Shown: piece after piece, positions 8,498 to 19,134 of the stretch | Position numbering within the stretch: position 1 is the stretch's first letter | Layout: every line of letters starts with the position of its first letter | DNA from: Micromonospora noduli | GTDB lineage: Bacteria > Actinomycetota > Actinomycetes > Mycobacteriales > Micromonosporaceae | DNA length: 64,000 nt | Direction: 5' to 3' | Assembly (NCBI RefSeq): GCF_003264365.1 | Contig: NZ_PYAK01000017.1 | Location: 1 to 64,000, forward strand | Notes under the pieces: model-generated | What the model saw: the letters and a program-made list of their open reading frames with translations, nothing else | Databases searched by the model: none | What the model was told of the DNA's origin: nothing | Program-made: the position numbers and the translations under genes

Positions 8498-10411
8498 TTA
8501 CTCGACGGTGACCGACTTGGCCAGGTTGCGGGGCTGGTCCACGTCGTGCCCCCGGGCGGCGGCGATCTCGGCGGCGAGCACCTGCAACGGCACCGTGGTG
8601 ACGAGCGGGGCCAGCAGGGTGGGCGTACGCGGCACGTAGATCAGGTGGTCGGCGTACCGGACGACCGCCTCGTCGCCCTCCTCCGCGATCACGATGGTCC
8701 GCGCGCCCCGCGCCCGGACCTCCTGGATGTTGGAGACGACCTTGTCGTGCAGCATGCCCCGACCCACCGGCGAGGGCACCACGCAGATCACCGGGGTGCC
8801 CTTGTCGATCAGGGCGATCGGGCCGTGCTTCAGCTCACCGGCGGCGAAGCCCTCGGCGTGCATGTACGCCAGCTCCTTGAGCTTCAGCGCGCCCTCCAGG
8901 GCCACCGGGTAGCCGACGTGTCGGCCGATGAACAGCACTGTCGGCTCGGACTTCAGGTCCCGGGCCAGCTCGCGGACGGGCTCGATCCGGTCGAGCAGTT
9001 CACGCAGCTTGCCGGGAATCTCCTGCAACTGCGCGACCACCGCGCCCACCTCGTCGGCGAACTTGATCCCGCGCACCTGGGCCAGGTGCAGGCCGATCAG
9101 GTAGCAGGCGACGACCTGGGTGAGGAACGCCTTGGTGGAGGCGACGGCGATCTCCGGCCCGCCGTGGGTGTAGAGCACGGCGTCGGACTCCCGGGGGATG
9201 GTCGAGCCGTTGGTGTTGCAGATCGCCAGCACCCGGGCCTTCTGCTCCTTGGCGTGGCGCAGCGCCATCAGGGTGTCCATCGTCTCGCCGGACTGCGAGA
9301 TGACCACGATCAGCGTGGACCGGTCGAGCACCGGGTCGCGGTAGCGGAACTCGCTGGCCAGCTCCACCTCGCACGGGATCCGGGTCCAGTGCTCGATGGC
9401 GTACTTGGCGACCATGCCGGCGTGGTACGCCGTGCCGCAGGCCACGATGAAGATCTTGTCGACGTCGCGCAGATCCTGGTCGCTGAGGCGGACCTCGTCG
9501 AGGGCGATCTCACCGCTCTCGGTGAGCCGGCCCAGCAGCGTGTCGGCGATGGCCTGCGGCTGCTCCTCGATCTCCTTGAGCATGAACCAGTCGTAGCCGC
9601 CCTTCTCCGCGGCCGAGGAGTCCCAGTCGATGTGGAAGTCCTTGCCGGCGGCGGGCTGGCCCTCGAAGTCGGTGATCTCGATGCTGTCACCGGTGATCAG
9701 CACGATCTGGTCCTGGCCCAGCTCGACCGCTTCCCGGGTGTGCTCGATGAACGCGGCCACGTCGCTGGCCAGGTAGTTCTCCCCGTCGCCCCGGCCGACC
9801 ACCAGCGGCGAGTTGCGCCGGGCGCCGACGACCGCACCGGGCACGGCGGCGTCCACCGCGAGCAGGGTGAACGCGCCCTCCAGTCGCTGGCAGACCACGC
9901 GCATGCCGGCGGCGAGCAGTTGCGGGCTGTCCGGCTGGCCGGCGGCGCGCAGGTCGGCCAGTGCGGCGGCGAGCAGGTGTGCGGCGCACTCGGTGTCGGT
10001 GTCGCTGGTGAACTGGACGCCGTCGGCCTCCAGCTCGGCGCGGAGCTTGGCGAAGTTCTCGATGATGCCGTTGTGGATCACCGCGACCCGCCCGTCGGGG
10101 GCGACGTGTGGGTGGGCGTTGCGGTCGGTCGGTCCGCCGTGGGTGGCCCACCGGGTGTGCCCGATGCCGGTGGTGCCGTCACCGATGCCGATCGGGCTGG
10201 CCGCGCAGGAGGTCGGGTCGTCGGCGGCCCGCTCGGACAGCACCTTTTCCAGGTTGGCCAGCTTGCCGGCCTTCTTCTCGGTCAGCAGCTGATCGGCGCA
10301 GACGATCGCGACGCCTGCCGAGTCGTAGCCACGGTATTCCAGCCGCCGCAGCCCGTCGAGGACGATGCCGAGTGCGGGGCGCGCGCCCGCGTATCCCACG
10401 ATTCCACACAT
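8498..10411 (-). CDS. glmS: Glutamine--fructose-6-phosphate aminotransferase (isomerizing)
   Basis: Makes glucosamine-6-phosphate from fructose-6-phosphate and glutamine, the entry step to UDP-GlcNAc. The protein has 637 residues. It begins MCGIVGYAG, with Cys2 as the glutaminase nucleophile after Met removal. The class II amidotransferase domain covers residues about 1-230, followed by two SIS domains with SQSGETMDTL and ASTKAF. The C-terminus LAKSVTVE is the family signature. No glmS ribozyme-like leader is evident in the 236-bp region before the divergent gene at 10648. Together with glmM (17157-18512) it covers two of the first steps of amino-sugar synthesis. Confidence 0.97.
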   Translation of the reverse strand: MCGIVGYAGARPALGIVLDGLRRLEYRGYDSAGVAIVCADQLLTEKKAGKLANLEKVLSERAADDPTSCAASPIGIGDGTTGIGHTRWATHGGPTDRNAHPHVAPDGRVAVIHNGIIENFAKLRAELEADGVQFTSDTDTECAAHLLAAALADLRAAGQPDSPQLLAAGMRVVCQRLEGAFTLLAVDAAVPGAVVGARRNSPLVVGRGDGENYLASDVAAFIEHTREAVELGQDQIVLITGDSIEITDFEGQPAAGKDFHIDWDSSAAEKGGYDWFMLKEIEEQPQAIADTLLGRLTESGEIALDEVRLSDQDLRDVDKIFIVACGTAYHAGMVAKYAIEHWTRIPCEVELASEFRYRDPVLDRSTLIVVISQSGETMDTLMALRHAKEQKARVLAICNTNGSTIPRESDAVLYTHGGPEIAVASTKAFLTQVVACYLIGLHLAQVRGIKFADEVGAVVAQLQEIPGKLRELLDRIEPVRELARDLKSEPTVLFIGRHVGYPVALEGALKLKELAYMHAEGFAAGELKHGPIALIDKGTPVICVVPSPVGRGMLHDKVVSNIQEVRARGARTIVIAEEGDEAVVRYADHLIYVPRTPTLLAPLVTTVPLQVLAAEIAAARGHDVDQPRNLAKSVTVE

Positions 10412-10647
10412 GGCCCGCAGCCTAACCCAGTTTCACTCATGTTGGTTGCTCGAAAGTCGGGTTATCAATCACGGAATCTGAGCGATCAGGGCCTGCGCGG
10501 CCACAACGGGACGAGCGTCACAGCTCGTTCGCGCCCGCTGTGGAGGGCGGGGTTGCGACGCGCCTTCGGGTGCGACAGTCTCTCGGCGGGTTTGGCGCTC
10601 CCGTCCACGGCCCGTTCGTCCCATACCCACTCCTGCCCGGAGCAGCC

Positions 10648-11652
10648 ATGTCCGACGCGCCGTCGCCCGACCCGAACCCCTCATCCGCTCCGGACCCGAC
10701 CTCCCCCACACCCCCGCCGGATCCGACGGCGCCGCCGTCCTCGGCTCCGTTTCCGGCCTCCGACCCGCTGGCTCCGGGCCAGCCGTGGGCGCCGCAGGCC
10801 CCCTGGTCACCGCCCCCGCCGGCCGCGCCGTGGGCGCCGTCTCCGCCCGCCACCCAGTGGACGCCACAACCGTCCCCGACGCCGTGGACGCCCGACCCGC
10901 AGACGCCCCCGCGGTCGCCCGACGCCTCCGGCCCGCCGTCGGCCGGATCGCCACCGCCAGCGGGGTGGCCGATGCCCTACCAGCAGCCGCCGGCCGCTGG
11001 CTGGCCGCCGCCCGGCTATCCGCCGCCCGGCACCGGCTGGCCGCCACCCGGCTATCCGCCGCCGTACGCCTACCCCGGGTACCCGCCAGTCCCCGGCAAG
11101 CCGGCCACGAGCAGCGGGCGGATCGTCGGGATCGTCGTCGCGGCCGTCGTGGTACTCGTCCTGCTCGTGTGTGGCTGCCTCTGCGTGGGTGGCCTGTGGC
11201 TCGACCCGACCAACTCGGACCCGATCGCTGAGGAGCCGTGGGTAGTCCCCGACGACGACGGCTGGACGGAGCCCACCACTGGGCCGATCATCCCGGAGCG
11301 ACCCACCGCACCGCAGCCGCCCACCGCGTCTCCCACCCCCAGCAAGAAGCCGATCACCCGACCGACCTCAGGACCCGCACCCGTCACTGTGGTCTACGAG
11401 CTCAGCGGGTCGGGTGTCGTCGACCTCGCGTACTTCGACGCCGAGAGTGACCTCATCCACGTCGACGGTCAGAAGCTGCCCTGGCGGACCACCATCCGCA
11501 CCAACGGCAAGACCAGGGTGATGGTGGAGGCCAGATGGGCCGACGATGAGGGCGAGAGACCACTCGACTGCACCGTCACGGTCACCGGAGCCGGCAAGCC
11601 GGTCGTCAACAAGACCCGGGGGTACTGGTCGACCAGTTGCGGGCCAGAGTGA
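10648..11652 (+). CDS. Proline-rich membrane protein with MmpS-like C-terminal domain
   Basis: The protein has 334 residues from ATG 10648, with GGAG eight bases upstream; the frame is open for 36 more codons. Residues 1-150 are cytoplasmic and almost entirely Pro, Ser, Ala and Gly with PPPGY-type repeats. One transmembrane helix follows near 158-185 (VGIVVAAVVVLVLLVCG). The outside part has a Pro/Thr linker, then about 90 residues (VTVVYELSGSGVVDLAYFD, LPWRTTI) that resemble the MmpS domain of mycobacterial transport accessory proteins. No MmpL partner is nearby. A role in envelope transport or surface assembly is inference. Confidence 0.65.
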   Translation: MSDAPSPDPNPSSAPDPTSPTPPPDPTAPPSSAPFPASDPLAPGQPWAPQAPWSPPPPAAPWAPSPPATQWTPQPSPTPWTPDPQTPPRSPDASGPPSAGSPPPAGWPMPYQQPPAAGWPPPGYPPPGTGWPPPGYPPPYAYPGYPPVPGKPATSSGRIVGIVVAAVVVLVLLVCGCLCVGGLWLDPTNSDPIAEEPWVVPDDDGWTEPTTGPIIPERPTAPQPPTASPTPSKKPITRPTSGPAPVTVVYELSGSGVVDLAYFDAESDLIHVDGQKLPWRTTIRTNGKTRVMVEARWADDEGERPLDCTVTVTGAGKPVVNKTRGYWSTSCGPE

Positions 11653-11692
11653 GGCTGGGGTCCGAGCCGGGTATGGCCGTAGGCTGGCGCAG

Positions 11693-12889
11693 GTGACGAC
11701 GAGCACCGATGTCGACCCGCTGGTGGCCCGGATGCGGCCGTTCGGCACGACGATCTTCGCCGAGATGTCCGCCCTCGCCGTACGCACCGGCGCGGTCAAC
11801 CTCGGCCAGGGCTTTCCCGACACCGACGGCCCGCCGGAGATGCTGGCCGCCGCCGCCGAGGCGCTGCGCGGCGGGCAGAACCAGTACCCGCCGGGCCCGG
11901 GGATCCCCGCCCTGCGCGCGGCCGTCGCGGCGCATCAGCGGCGGTTCTACGACCTGGCGTACGACCCGGACAGCGAGATCGTGATCACGGCGGGCGCGAC
12001 GGAGGCGGTCGCGGCGAGCATCCTCGCGCTCTGCGAGCCGGGTGACGAGGTGGTCTGCTTCGAGCCGTACTACGACTCGTACGCCGCCTCGATCGCGCTG
12101 GCTGGCGCGGTCCGCCGGCCGGTGACGCTGCGCCCCACGGCCGACGGCCGGTACGCCTTCGACCCGGCGGCGCTGCGTGCGGCGTTCGGCCCGCGCACCC
12201 GGCTGGTGCTGCTGAACTCGCCGCACAATCCGACCGGCAAGGTCTTCACCCCGGCCGAGTTGGCGCAGGTCGCCGAGTTGTGCCAGGAGTTCGGCGCGTA
12301 CGCGGTCACCGACGAGGTGTACGAGCACCTGGTCTTCACCGACGCGGCGAGCCCGCACGTGCCGCTGGCCAGCCTGCCCGGGATGCGGGAGCGGACGCTG
12401 CGCATCTCGTCGGCCGGCAAGACGTTCTCCTGCACGGGGTGGAAGGTCGGCTGGGCGAGCGGCCCGGCGGCGCTGGTCTCGGCGGTGCTCCGGGTCAAGC
12501 AGTTCCTCACCTATGTCAACGCCGCGCCGCTGCAACCGGCGGTGGCCGTGGCGCTGGCCCTGCCGGATGACTACTACATCGGTTTCCGGGACGGTCTTCA
12601 GCAGCGGCGTGACCAGCTCGTGGGTGGTCTCACCGACGCCGGGTTCGAGGTGCTCGACTCCGAGGGGACGTACTTCGTCACCGCCGACATCACGGCCCTC
12701 GGCGGTCGCGACGGGGTCGAGTTCTGCCGCTCGCTGCCGGAGCGCTGTGGTGTGGTGGCGGTGCCCACCCAGGTTTTCTACGACGACACCGACGCGGGCA
12801 GGCGGCTGGTCCGGTTCGCCTTCTGCAAGCGCCCGGAGGTGCTGACCGAGGCGGTCACCCGGCTGCACGCTCTGGGCCGGAGTCGCTGA
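11693..12889 (+). CDS. PLP-dependent class I/II aminotransferase (DapC-like)
   Basis: The protein has 398 residues from GTG 11693. It shows VNLGQGFPDTDGPPEML near the N-terminus, NSPHNPTGK, TDEVYEHLVF and the PLP lysine in SSAGKTFSCTGWKVGW. This is the subgroup that includes N-succinyldiaminopimelate aminotransferase and methionine or kynurenine aminotransferases; the substrate cannot be fixed from sequence. It starts 40 bp after the MmpS-like gene. Its last 35 bp overlap the convergent padR gene tail to tail. Confidence 0.85.
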   Translation: MTTSTDVDPLVARMRPFGTTIFAEMSALAVRTGAVNLGQGFPDTDGPPEMLAAAAEALRGGQNQYPPGPGIPALRAAVAAHQRRFYDLAYDPDSEIVITAGATEAVAASILALCEPGDEVVCFEPYYDSYAASIALAGAVRRPVTLRPTADGRYAFDPAALRAAFGPRTRLVLLNSPHNPTGKVFTPAELAQVAELCQEFGAYAVTDEVYEHLVFTDAASPHVPLASLPGMRERTLRISSAGKTFSCTGWKVGWASGPAALVSAVLRVKQFLTYVNAAPLQPAVAVALALPDDYYIGFRDGLQQRRDQLVGGLTDAGFEVLDSEGTYFVTADITALGGRDGVEFCRSLPERCGVVAVPTQVFYDDTDAGRRLVRFAFCKRPEVLTEAVTRLHALGRSR

Positions 12890-13487
12890 CCCGCCCGGAG
12901 CCGGTCACCCCCGGACCGGTCGCTGACTGATCCGCCGTCGACGCCGCGAGTCGGGTGAGCAGTTGGCCCTCGTCACCGAGCAGCACCGCCTCGGCGTCGT
13001 CCACGAACGACAGGTCCGCTGTCACGTGCCGGCTGGCCGCGGTGAGCAGCAACCCGACCACCGGGTCCTCGGCCGCCCGCCGCAGGCCGTCCAGATTGCG
13101 CAGCTCGCGCAACAGGTGCCCCCGCTGGTTGCTCAATACCGCGCGGACCGTGGCCGCAGAGCCTGACCGGGCGGCGGCGGTGACCTTGAGGAAGAAGTCG
13201 TCCCGGAATCCGCCGCTGCGCGGGCTCGGCTCGGCCAGCCACCGCGCCAACTCCGCGCGGCCGGCCGGGGTGATCTCGTAGACCACCCGATCCGGCTTGA
13301 TCGGCTGCGGCTGCCGTTCGGCGACCACCAGGTCGTCCCGGGAGAGCCGGTCGAGGATCTGGTAGAGGTGGCCGATGTTCAGCGGCCCCCACTGCGGGCC
13401 GACGGCGGCCTCAAACGCGCCCTTGAGCTGGTAGCCGTGGCTCGGGCCACCAGCGAGCAGGGCGAGGACAGCGTGCTGGATCGCCAT
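12855..13487 (-). CDS. PadR-family transcriptional regulator
   Basis: The protein has 210 residues. The N-terminal winged helix (residues about 1-85: HAVLALLAGGPSHGYQLKGAFE, LYQILDRLSRDDLV, YEITPAGRAELARWL) is classic PadR. The C-terminal half is the helical dimerisation region. It is divergent from the ABC exporter genes at 13561 and a 13-bp palindrome lies in the gap, so it probably represses both itself and the exporter. Its 3' end overlaps the aminotransferase 3' end. Confidence 0.9.
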   Translation of the reverse strand: MAIQHAVLALLAGGPSHGYQLKGAFEAAVGPQWGPLNIGHLYQILDRLSRDDLVVAERQPQPIKPDRVVYEITPAGRAELARWLAEPSPRSGGFRDDFFLKVTAAARSGSAATVRAVLSNQRGHLLRELRNLDGLRRAAEDPVVGLLLTAASRHVTADLSFVDDAEAVLLGDEGQLLTRLAASTADQSATGPGVTGSGRVSDSGPERAAG

Positions 13488-13509
13488 GTCACCTCCGGTA
13501 CGGGTCTTG

Positions 13510-13522
13510 CATTGTCACAATG
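13510..13522. promoter_or_regulatory. Candidate PadR operator
   Basis: CATTGT-C-ACAATG is a perfect 6-1-6 palindrome. It lies 22 bp upstream of padR and 38 bp upstream of the ABC permease start, the only inverted repeat seen in this 73-bp divergent region. Location and symmetry fit the operator shared by the two transcripts. Confidence 0.5.
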
Positions 13523-13560
13523 TATCGCGCAGAGTGGGAGCCAGCACACGGGGAGGCGCG

Positions 13561-16386
13561 ATGCTCGGCTTCATCTGGAGACAGCTGCGCGGCCGTGCGG
13601 GGCGGTCGGTGGCGCTGCTGGTCGGCGTGCTGGTGGCCACCACCGGCTTCGTGGTCCTGACCGGCGCCACCACCACCTCTCGTCTGGACGTCACCGGCAC
13701 TGTCGAGCGCAACACCCAGGTCGCCTACGAGATCCTGGTCCGTCCGAAGGGGACGCGCACGCCACTGGAAGCCGAGCGCGGGCTGGTCCGCCCCAACTAT
13801 CTCTCCGGGCTCTTCGGCGGCATCACCTCCCAGCAGTACGAGCAGGTGACCACAGTCCCCGGCGTCGAGGTGGCGGCCCCGATCGCGATGCTCGGCTATT
13901 CCACCACCCTGCTACCGACGCCGCTCGACCTCACCGACGCCGTCGACCGCTCGCTGGACCAGCAGGTCATTCGGGTCGATCCGACCTTCCACGCCGAACG
14001 CGGCCTCTCCAGCGCATCGGGCAAACCCCGGTACGTCTACGTGACCAAGAAGCCGTTGATCTACCCCCGGATCGACTGGGAAACCGACAGCGACGCCGTG
14101 CCGTACTCCGATGGGCGGTCCTACTCCTGGTCGGACACCTGCGGGCCGACCCCCCGCGAGGTACAGCCGGACGGGCGCAGCCTGCCCATCTGCGATCCGG
14201 GATACGCGCTGCTGGGCAACCCGGGCACCTACTCCGAGCGCGAGGACTGGTCCCTGCACGCCGTCCAACTGCTGCCCGACGGCCGGTTCCAAGCCGACTC
14301 CTACATCCTCGCGACCGACCGGGACGGGTCCGCCACACCCACCGACCGGCTGGTGATGGCGTACGACCTGACCGTGCCGTTCCTCCTGGCGGCGGTGGAC
14401 CCGGCGGCCGAGGAACAACTCGTCGGACTCGACGATGCCGTAGTCACCGGTCGGGCCGTCCGCACTGACGACAAGGTCGCCGTCAACCCCCGGGGTTCAG
14501 CGGACAACCACGAGGTCCCGGTCCTCGTCACCAACCGACCCTTCATCGACGAGTCGCTGGCGGCCAGGTTCACCCGGCTCGCGATCAGCCCCGCAGGGGT
14601 GGAGGCGATCGACCTGGAGAAGACGTTGAGCCGCCCCGGGGGGACTCCCGCCGGGTCCGGTCGGTACGACCTCACCGCCGGGCACCAGGCGATGCTCACC
14701 GAGGAGCTTTCCCTGGCCGGATGCTGCCACGGCCAACTTCAGACGGTCGTGCAGTCGGCCGAGGTGCAGTACGACCAGCTACCCGACGGCAGCCTGCGGG
14801 CCCGCCAGCAACCGCCCGGCGACCCCGAGGTGTACGGCAAGATGGAGGCGTTCAACCCGCTGCCCCGACCCTGGCTCGCCGACGACACCGGGTCCCGATC
14901 GATCCGGGCGCTGCCGCTACCCATGGGCGCGAACACCGCCAATCGTTTCTGGCGGGCCGTCGGTGTCTTCGATCCGGGCCGGCTGGCCGGGTTCAGTGAC
15001 CTCGGCCAACTGCCGCTGGAGACCTACCAGGCGCCGACGGCAGAGGGTGCCGACGACCGCAGCCGGGCAGCGCTGGGCGGTCAACCGCTGGCGCCCAGCG
15101 GCAACCCCGCCGGCTACCTCTCGGCGCCGCCGCTGCTCCTCACCAACCTCGGCAGCGTGCCGAAAATCCTGGAGGGTGGCGGCGGGCCACAGGCCAAGGC
15201 CCCGATCAGCGCGATCCGGGTACGGGTGGCCGACGTGGACGGCTACAGCGAGCGGTCGGCCGAGCGGGTCCGACTGGTCGCCGAGCAGATCGCGGCACGC
15301 ACCGGGCTGGACGTCGACATCACCCTCGGCTCGTCGGGGGCGCCGCAGACCGTGGAGCTGCCCGCCGGCTCGTTCGGCCGGCCGATGCTGCGACTGACCG
15401 AGAACTGGTCGGCACTCGGCGTGGCCTCGATCATCACCCAGGCGGTGGACCGTAAGAGCCTGGTGCTCTTCGTGCTGGTGCTGGTGGTCTGCGTCCTCTT
15501 CCTCGGCAACGCGGTCAGCGCCGCCGTCCGGGACCGGCGCTCAGAACTGGCGGTGCTCTCCTGTCTCGGCTGGCCGGTCCGCCGCATCGCGGCGCTGATC
15601 CTGGGCGAGGTCGCAGTGCTCGGGCTCATCGCCGGTCTGCTCTCGCTGACCCTCGCGGTGCCGCTCGGGATCGCGCTCGGCATCGACGTCGACTGGCGGC
15701 GGTCCGCCCTGGCCGTACCCATCGCCCTGCTGCTCGCGGTGGCCGCGGGCCTGGTGCCGGCGCTGCGGGCCGCGCGCACCCACCCGGCCGCCGCCCTCCG
15801 CCCGATCGTCGCTCCCGCCGGCTGGGTACGCCGGCCACGCACCCTCTTCGGGTTGGCGCTGGTGAATCTGGCCCGCACCCCCGGGCGCACGTTCCTCGGC
15901 GCCGGCGCGCTGGCCATCGGAGTGGCCGCGCTGACGCTGGTCACCGCCGCCGCGTGGGCGTTCCGGGGCGCGATCGTCGGCAGTCTGCTCGGCGACGTGG
16001 TCTCGCTGAGCGTGCGCGGCGCGGACACCGTGGCCGCTGCGGCCACCGTGCTGCTCGGTGCCGCCGCGGTGGCGGACGTGCTCTACCTGAACATCCGCGA
16101 CCGGGCCGCTGAGTTGGCCACCCTGCGGGCGATCGGCTGGACCGACGCCGAACTCGGCCGGCTGGTCGGCTACGAGGGGCTGACGCTGGGGCTCGCCGGT
16201 TCGACGACCGGCGCGGCGGTCGGCCTGGCCAGCGCGGGTTGGCTGATCGGCGCCCTACCCGGCGCGCTGCTCCTGGTGGCCGCGCTGGTCGCGCTGGCGG
16301 GCGCGCTGGTCAGCGCCGTCGCCGCGCTGGTGCCCGCCGCCCTGTTGCCGCGCCTACGACCCGCCCGACTTCTGGCAGAGGAGTAG
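13561..16386 (+). CDS. FtsX/MacB-type ABC transporter permease
   Basis: The protein has 941 residues from ATG 13561, preceded by GGGGAGG. One N-terminal transmembrane helix (SVALLVGVLVATTGFVVL) is followed by an extracytoplasmic region of about 600 residues. FtsX permease helices come next near residues 635-760 and then a second set to the C-terminus, which is the layout of large actinobacterial export permeases. It is probably an exporter of a peptide, lipid or drug. The ATPase follows after five bases and PadR is divergent, which suggests a ligand-induced efflux unit. Confidence 0.85.
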   Translation: MLGFIWRQLRGRAGRSVALLVGVLVATTGFVVLTGATTTSRLDVTGTVERNTQVAYEILVRPKGTRTPLEAERGLVRPNYLSGLFGGITSQQYEQVTTVPGVEVAAPIAMLGYSTTLLPTPLDLTDAVDRSLDQQVIRVDPTFHAERGLSSASGKPRYVYVTKKPLIYPRIDWETDSDAVPYSDGRSYSWSDTCGPTPREVQPDGRSLPICDPGYALLGNPGTYSEREDWSLHAVQLLPDGRFQADSYILATDRDGSATPTDRLVMAYDLTVPFLLAAVDPAAEEQLVGLDDAVVTGRAVRTDDKVAVNPRGSADNHEVPVLVTNRPFIDESLAARFTRLAISPAGVEAIDLEKTLSRPGGTPAGSGRYDLTAGHQAMLTEELSLAGCCHGQLQTVVQSAEVQYDQLPDGSLRARQQPPGDPEVYGKMEAFNPLPRPWLADDTGSRSIRALPLPMGANTANRFWRAVGVFDPGRLAGFSDLGQLPLETYQAPTAEGADDRSRAALGGQPLAPSGNPAGYLSAPPLLLTNLGSVPKILEGGGGPQAKAPISAIRVRVADVDGYSERSAERVRLVAEQIAARTGLDVDITLGSSGAPQTVELPAGSFGRPMLRLTENWSALGVASIITQAVDRKSLVLFVLVLVVCVLFLGNAVSAAVRDRRSELAVLSCLGWPVRRIAALILGEVAVLGLIAGLLSLTLAVPLGIALGIDVDWRRSALAVPIALLLAVAAGLVPALRAARTHPAAALRPIVAPAGWVRRPRTLFGLALVNLARTPGRTFLGAGALAIGVAALTLVTAAAWAFRGAIVGSLLGDVVSLSVRGADTVAAAATVLLGAAAVADVLYLNIRDRAAELATLRAIGWTDAELGRLVGYEGLTLGLAGSTTGAAVGLASAGWLIGALPGALLLVAALVALAGALVSAVAALVPAALLPRLRPARLLAEE

Positions 16387-16391
16387 CAGTC

Positions 16392-17138
<747 letters not shown>

Positions 17139-17156
17139 CGCCGCCCCGAGGTGGTC

Positions 17157-18512
17157 TCAGGCGACCGGGCTCGCGGTGCGGACCAGCTCGGCGATCCGCT
17201 CGGCGACCTCACGGGCGGTCGCCTCGGTGGCCGCCTCGACCATCACCCGAACCAGCGGTTCGGTGCCCGACGGGCGCAGCAGCACCCGACCGGTCTCGCC
17301 CAGCTCCGCCTCGGCCCGTTCGACCTCGGCGCGTACGGCGGGTGCGGCAGCGCCGATGGTCCGGTCGCCGACCGGCACGTTGATCAGCACCTGGGGCAGC
17401 TTCGTGACCACCGAGGCCAACTCGGCGAGGGATTGGCCGGTGGCCGCCATCCGAGCCATCAGGTGCAGGCCGGTGAGCACACCGTCGCCGGTGGTGGCGT
17501 GCGCGGGCATCACGATGTGGCCGCTCTGCTCACCGCCGAGCGCCAGCCCGGACGCGCGCAGCTCCTCCAGCACGTACCGGTCGCCGACCTTCGTCTCGAT
17601 CAGGCGGATGCCCTGCGCGGACATGGCCAGGCGGAGGCCGAGGTTGCTCATCACGGTGGCGACCAGGGTGTCCTGGGTGAGCGTGCCGGCGTCCCGCATG
17701 GCGAGCGCGAGGATCGCCATGACCTGGTCGCCGTCCACCTCGTCGCCGTCGGCGGTGACCGCCAGGCAGCGGTCGGCGTCGCCGTCGTGGGCGATGCCCA
17801 GGTGGGCGCCGTGCTCGACCACTGCGGCGCGCAGCGCCTCGATGTGGTTGGAACCACAGTCGTCGTTGATGTTCAGCCCGTCGGGCTCCGCGTGGATGGC
17901 GATGACCTCCGCGCCGGCCTCCCGGTAGGCGACGGGGGCGACCTCGGCGGCGGCGCCGTTGGCGCAGTCGACCACGACCTTGATCCCGTCGAGCCGATGC
18001 GGAACGGTGCCCACCAGGTGCTGGACGTAGTGGTCGGCACCGTCGAGCAGGTCGTGCACCCGACCGACGCCGGCACCGATCGGCCGGTCCCAGGCGGTGG
18101 TGGCGTTCGTCTCGACGGCCGCCTCGATCTGCATCTCGATCTCGTCGGGCAACTTGTGGCCGCCGGCGGCGAAGAGCTTGATGCCGTTGTCCGGCATCGG
18201 GTTGTGCGATGCGGAAAGCATCACACCCAGGTCGGCCTTGGCCTCTGCGGTGAGGAACGCCACCGCCGGGGTGGGCAGCACGCCGACCCGCACCACGTTG
18301 GCGCCGGCACTGGTCAGCCCGGCGACCACTGCGGCCTCCAGCATCTCGCCGCTGGCGCGGGTGTCGCGGCCGACGACGGCGAGCGGCGGATGACTGCGGT
18401 CCGTCTCGGCGAGTGTGTGTGCGGCGGCCACCGCGAGTGCCAGCGCCAATTCCGGGGTGAGATCCGCGTTCGCCCGCCCGCGTACGCCGTCCGTGCCGAA
18501 CAACCGACCCAT
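17157..18512 (-). CDS. glmM: Phosphoglucosamine mutase
   Basis: Converts glucosamine-6-phosphate to glucosamine-1-phosphate for UDP-GlcNAc synthesis. The protein has 451 residues from ATG 18512 ([12 protein letters not shown]). The phosphoserine loop is [14 protein letters not shown], the metal loop DGDADRC and the sugar loop GGEQSGH; the C-terminal phosphate-binding [12 protein letters not shown] is intact. It follows rpsI by 119 bp with a hairpin terminator in between, so some expression may come from its own promoter. Confidence 0.97.
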   Translation of the reverse strand: MGRLFGTDGVRGRANADLTPELALALAVAAAHTLAETDRSHPPLAVVGRDTRASGEMLEAAVVAGLTSAGANVVRVGVLPTPAVAFLTAEAKADLGVMLSASHNPMPDNGIKLFAAGGHKLPDEIEMQIEAAVETNATTAWDRPIGAGVGRVHDLLDGADHYVQHLVGTVPHRLDGIKVVVDCANGAAAEVAPVAYREAGAEVIAIHAEPDGLNINDDCGSNHIEALRAAVVEHGAHLGIAHDGDADRCLAVTADGDEVDGDQVMAILALAMRDAGTLTQDTLVATVMSNLGLRLAMSAQGIRLIETKVGDRYVLEELRASGLALGGEQSGHIVMPAHATTGDGVLTGLHLMARMAATGQSLAELASVVTKLPQVLINVPVGDRTIGAAAPAVRAEVERAEAELGETGRVLLRPSGTEPLVRVMVEAATEATAREVAERIAELVRTASPVA

Positions 18513-18553
18513 ACCCGCCAACCTCCGAGAGAGCACTGCCAGTGAGGAGAAAG

Positions 18554-18605
18554 CGGAACGGCCGACCCGCCTCCCCCGAGGAGGGGTAGGCGGACCGGCC
18601 GTCCG
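18554..18605 (-). terminator. Hairpin between rpsI and glmM
   Basis: A long GC-rich inverted repeat, left arm about 18554-18576 and right arm about 18583-18605 with a few mismatches, surrounds a short loop. It lies just after the rpsI stop on the minus strand, where a terminator or attenuator of the ribosomal protein operon is expected. No strong T-tract follows, as is common in actinobacteria. Confidence 0.6.
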
Positions 18606-18631
18606 TCAGAAGTACAACGCGCTGGAAAAGA

Positions 18632-19114
18632 TCAGCGCTTCGAGTACTGGGGAGCCTTACGGGCCTTCTTGAGGCCGTACTTCTTGCTCTCCTTGACCCG
18701 GGCGTCACGGGTGAGGAAGCCGGCCTTCTTCAGGGCCGGGCGGTCGTCCGGCTCGTTGATGATCAGCGCACGGGCGATGCCCAGCCGGAGCGCACCGGCC
18801 TGGCCGGTGGTGCCGCCGCCACGCAGGTTGGCGATGACGTCGAACTGCTCGGGCTTCTCGGCGGTGACCAGCGGGTCCTTGATGAGCTGCTGGTGCACCT
18901 TGCTCGGGAAGTACGCCTCGAGGTCCTGGCCGTTGCAGGTGATCTTGCCGGTGCCCGGGACGAGGCGAACCCGGACGATGGCCTCCTTGCGGCGGCCCAC
19001 AGTCTGGATCGGCCGGTCACCACGAGGCGCGCGGGCAACGGGCGCCGGCGCCTCGGCGGCCTCGGGGGCCTCCGGGGCTTCCGGGGCGACCTCGGTCTCG
19101 ATGATGTCGGTCAT
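18632..19114 (-). CDS. rpsI: 30S ribosomal protein S9
   Basis: The protein has 160 residues from ATG 19114, preceded by AAGGAAGC. The first 40 residues are an acidic Ala/Pro/Glu-rich extension seen in actinobacterial S9. The conserved domain starts at [16 protein letters not shown], continues with [19 protein letters not shown] and ends in the basic tail [12 protein letters not shown], whose terminal SKR contacts P-site tRNA. It follows rplM by 20 bp. Confidence 0.98.
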   Translation of the reverse strand: MTDIIETEVAPEAPEAPEAAEAPAPVARAPRGDRPIQTVGRRKEAIVRVRLVPGTGKITCNGQDLEAYFPSKVHQQLIKDPLVTAEKPEQFDVIANLRGGGTTGQAGALRLGIARALIINEPDDRPALKKAGFLTRDARVKESKKYGLKKARKAPQYSKR

Positions 19115-19134
19115 GCTGCTTCCTTCGCCCGCGC

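Noticed and set aside
8546-11245. Long open plus-strand frame opposite glmS
   Set aside because: Antisense shadow of glmS that then runs into the MmpS-like gene in another frame; no motifs.
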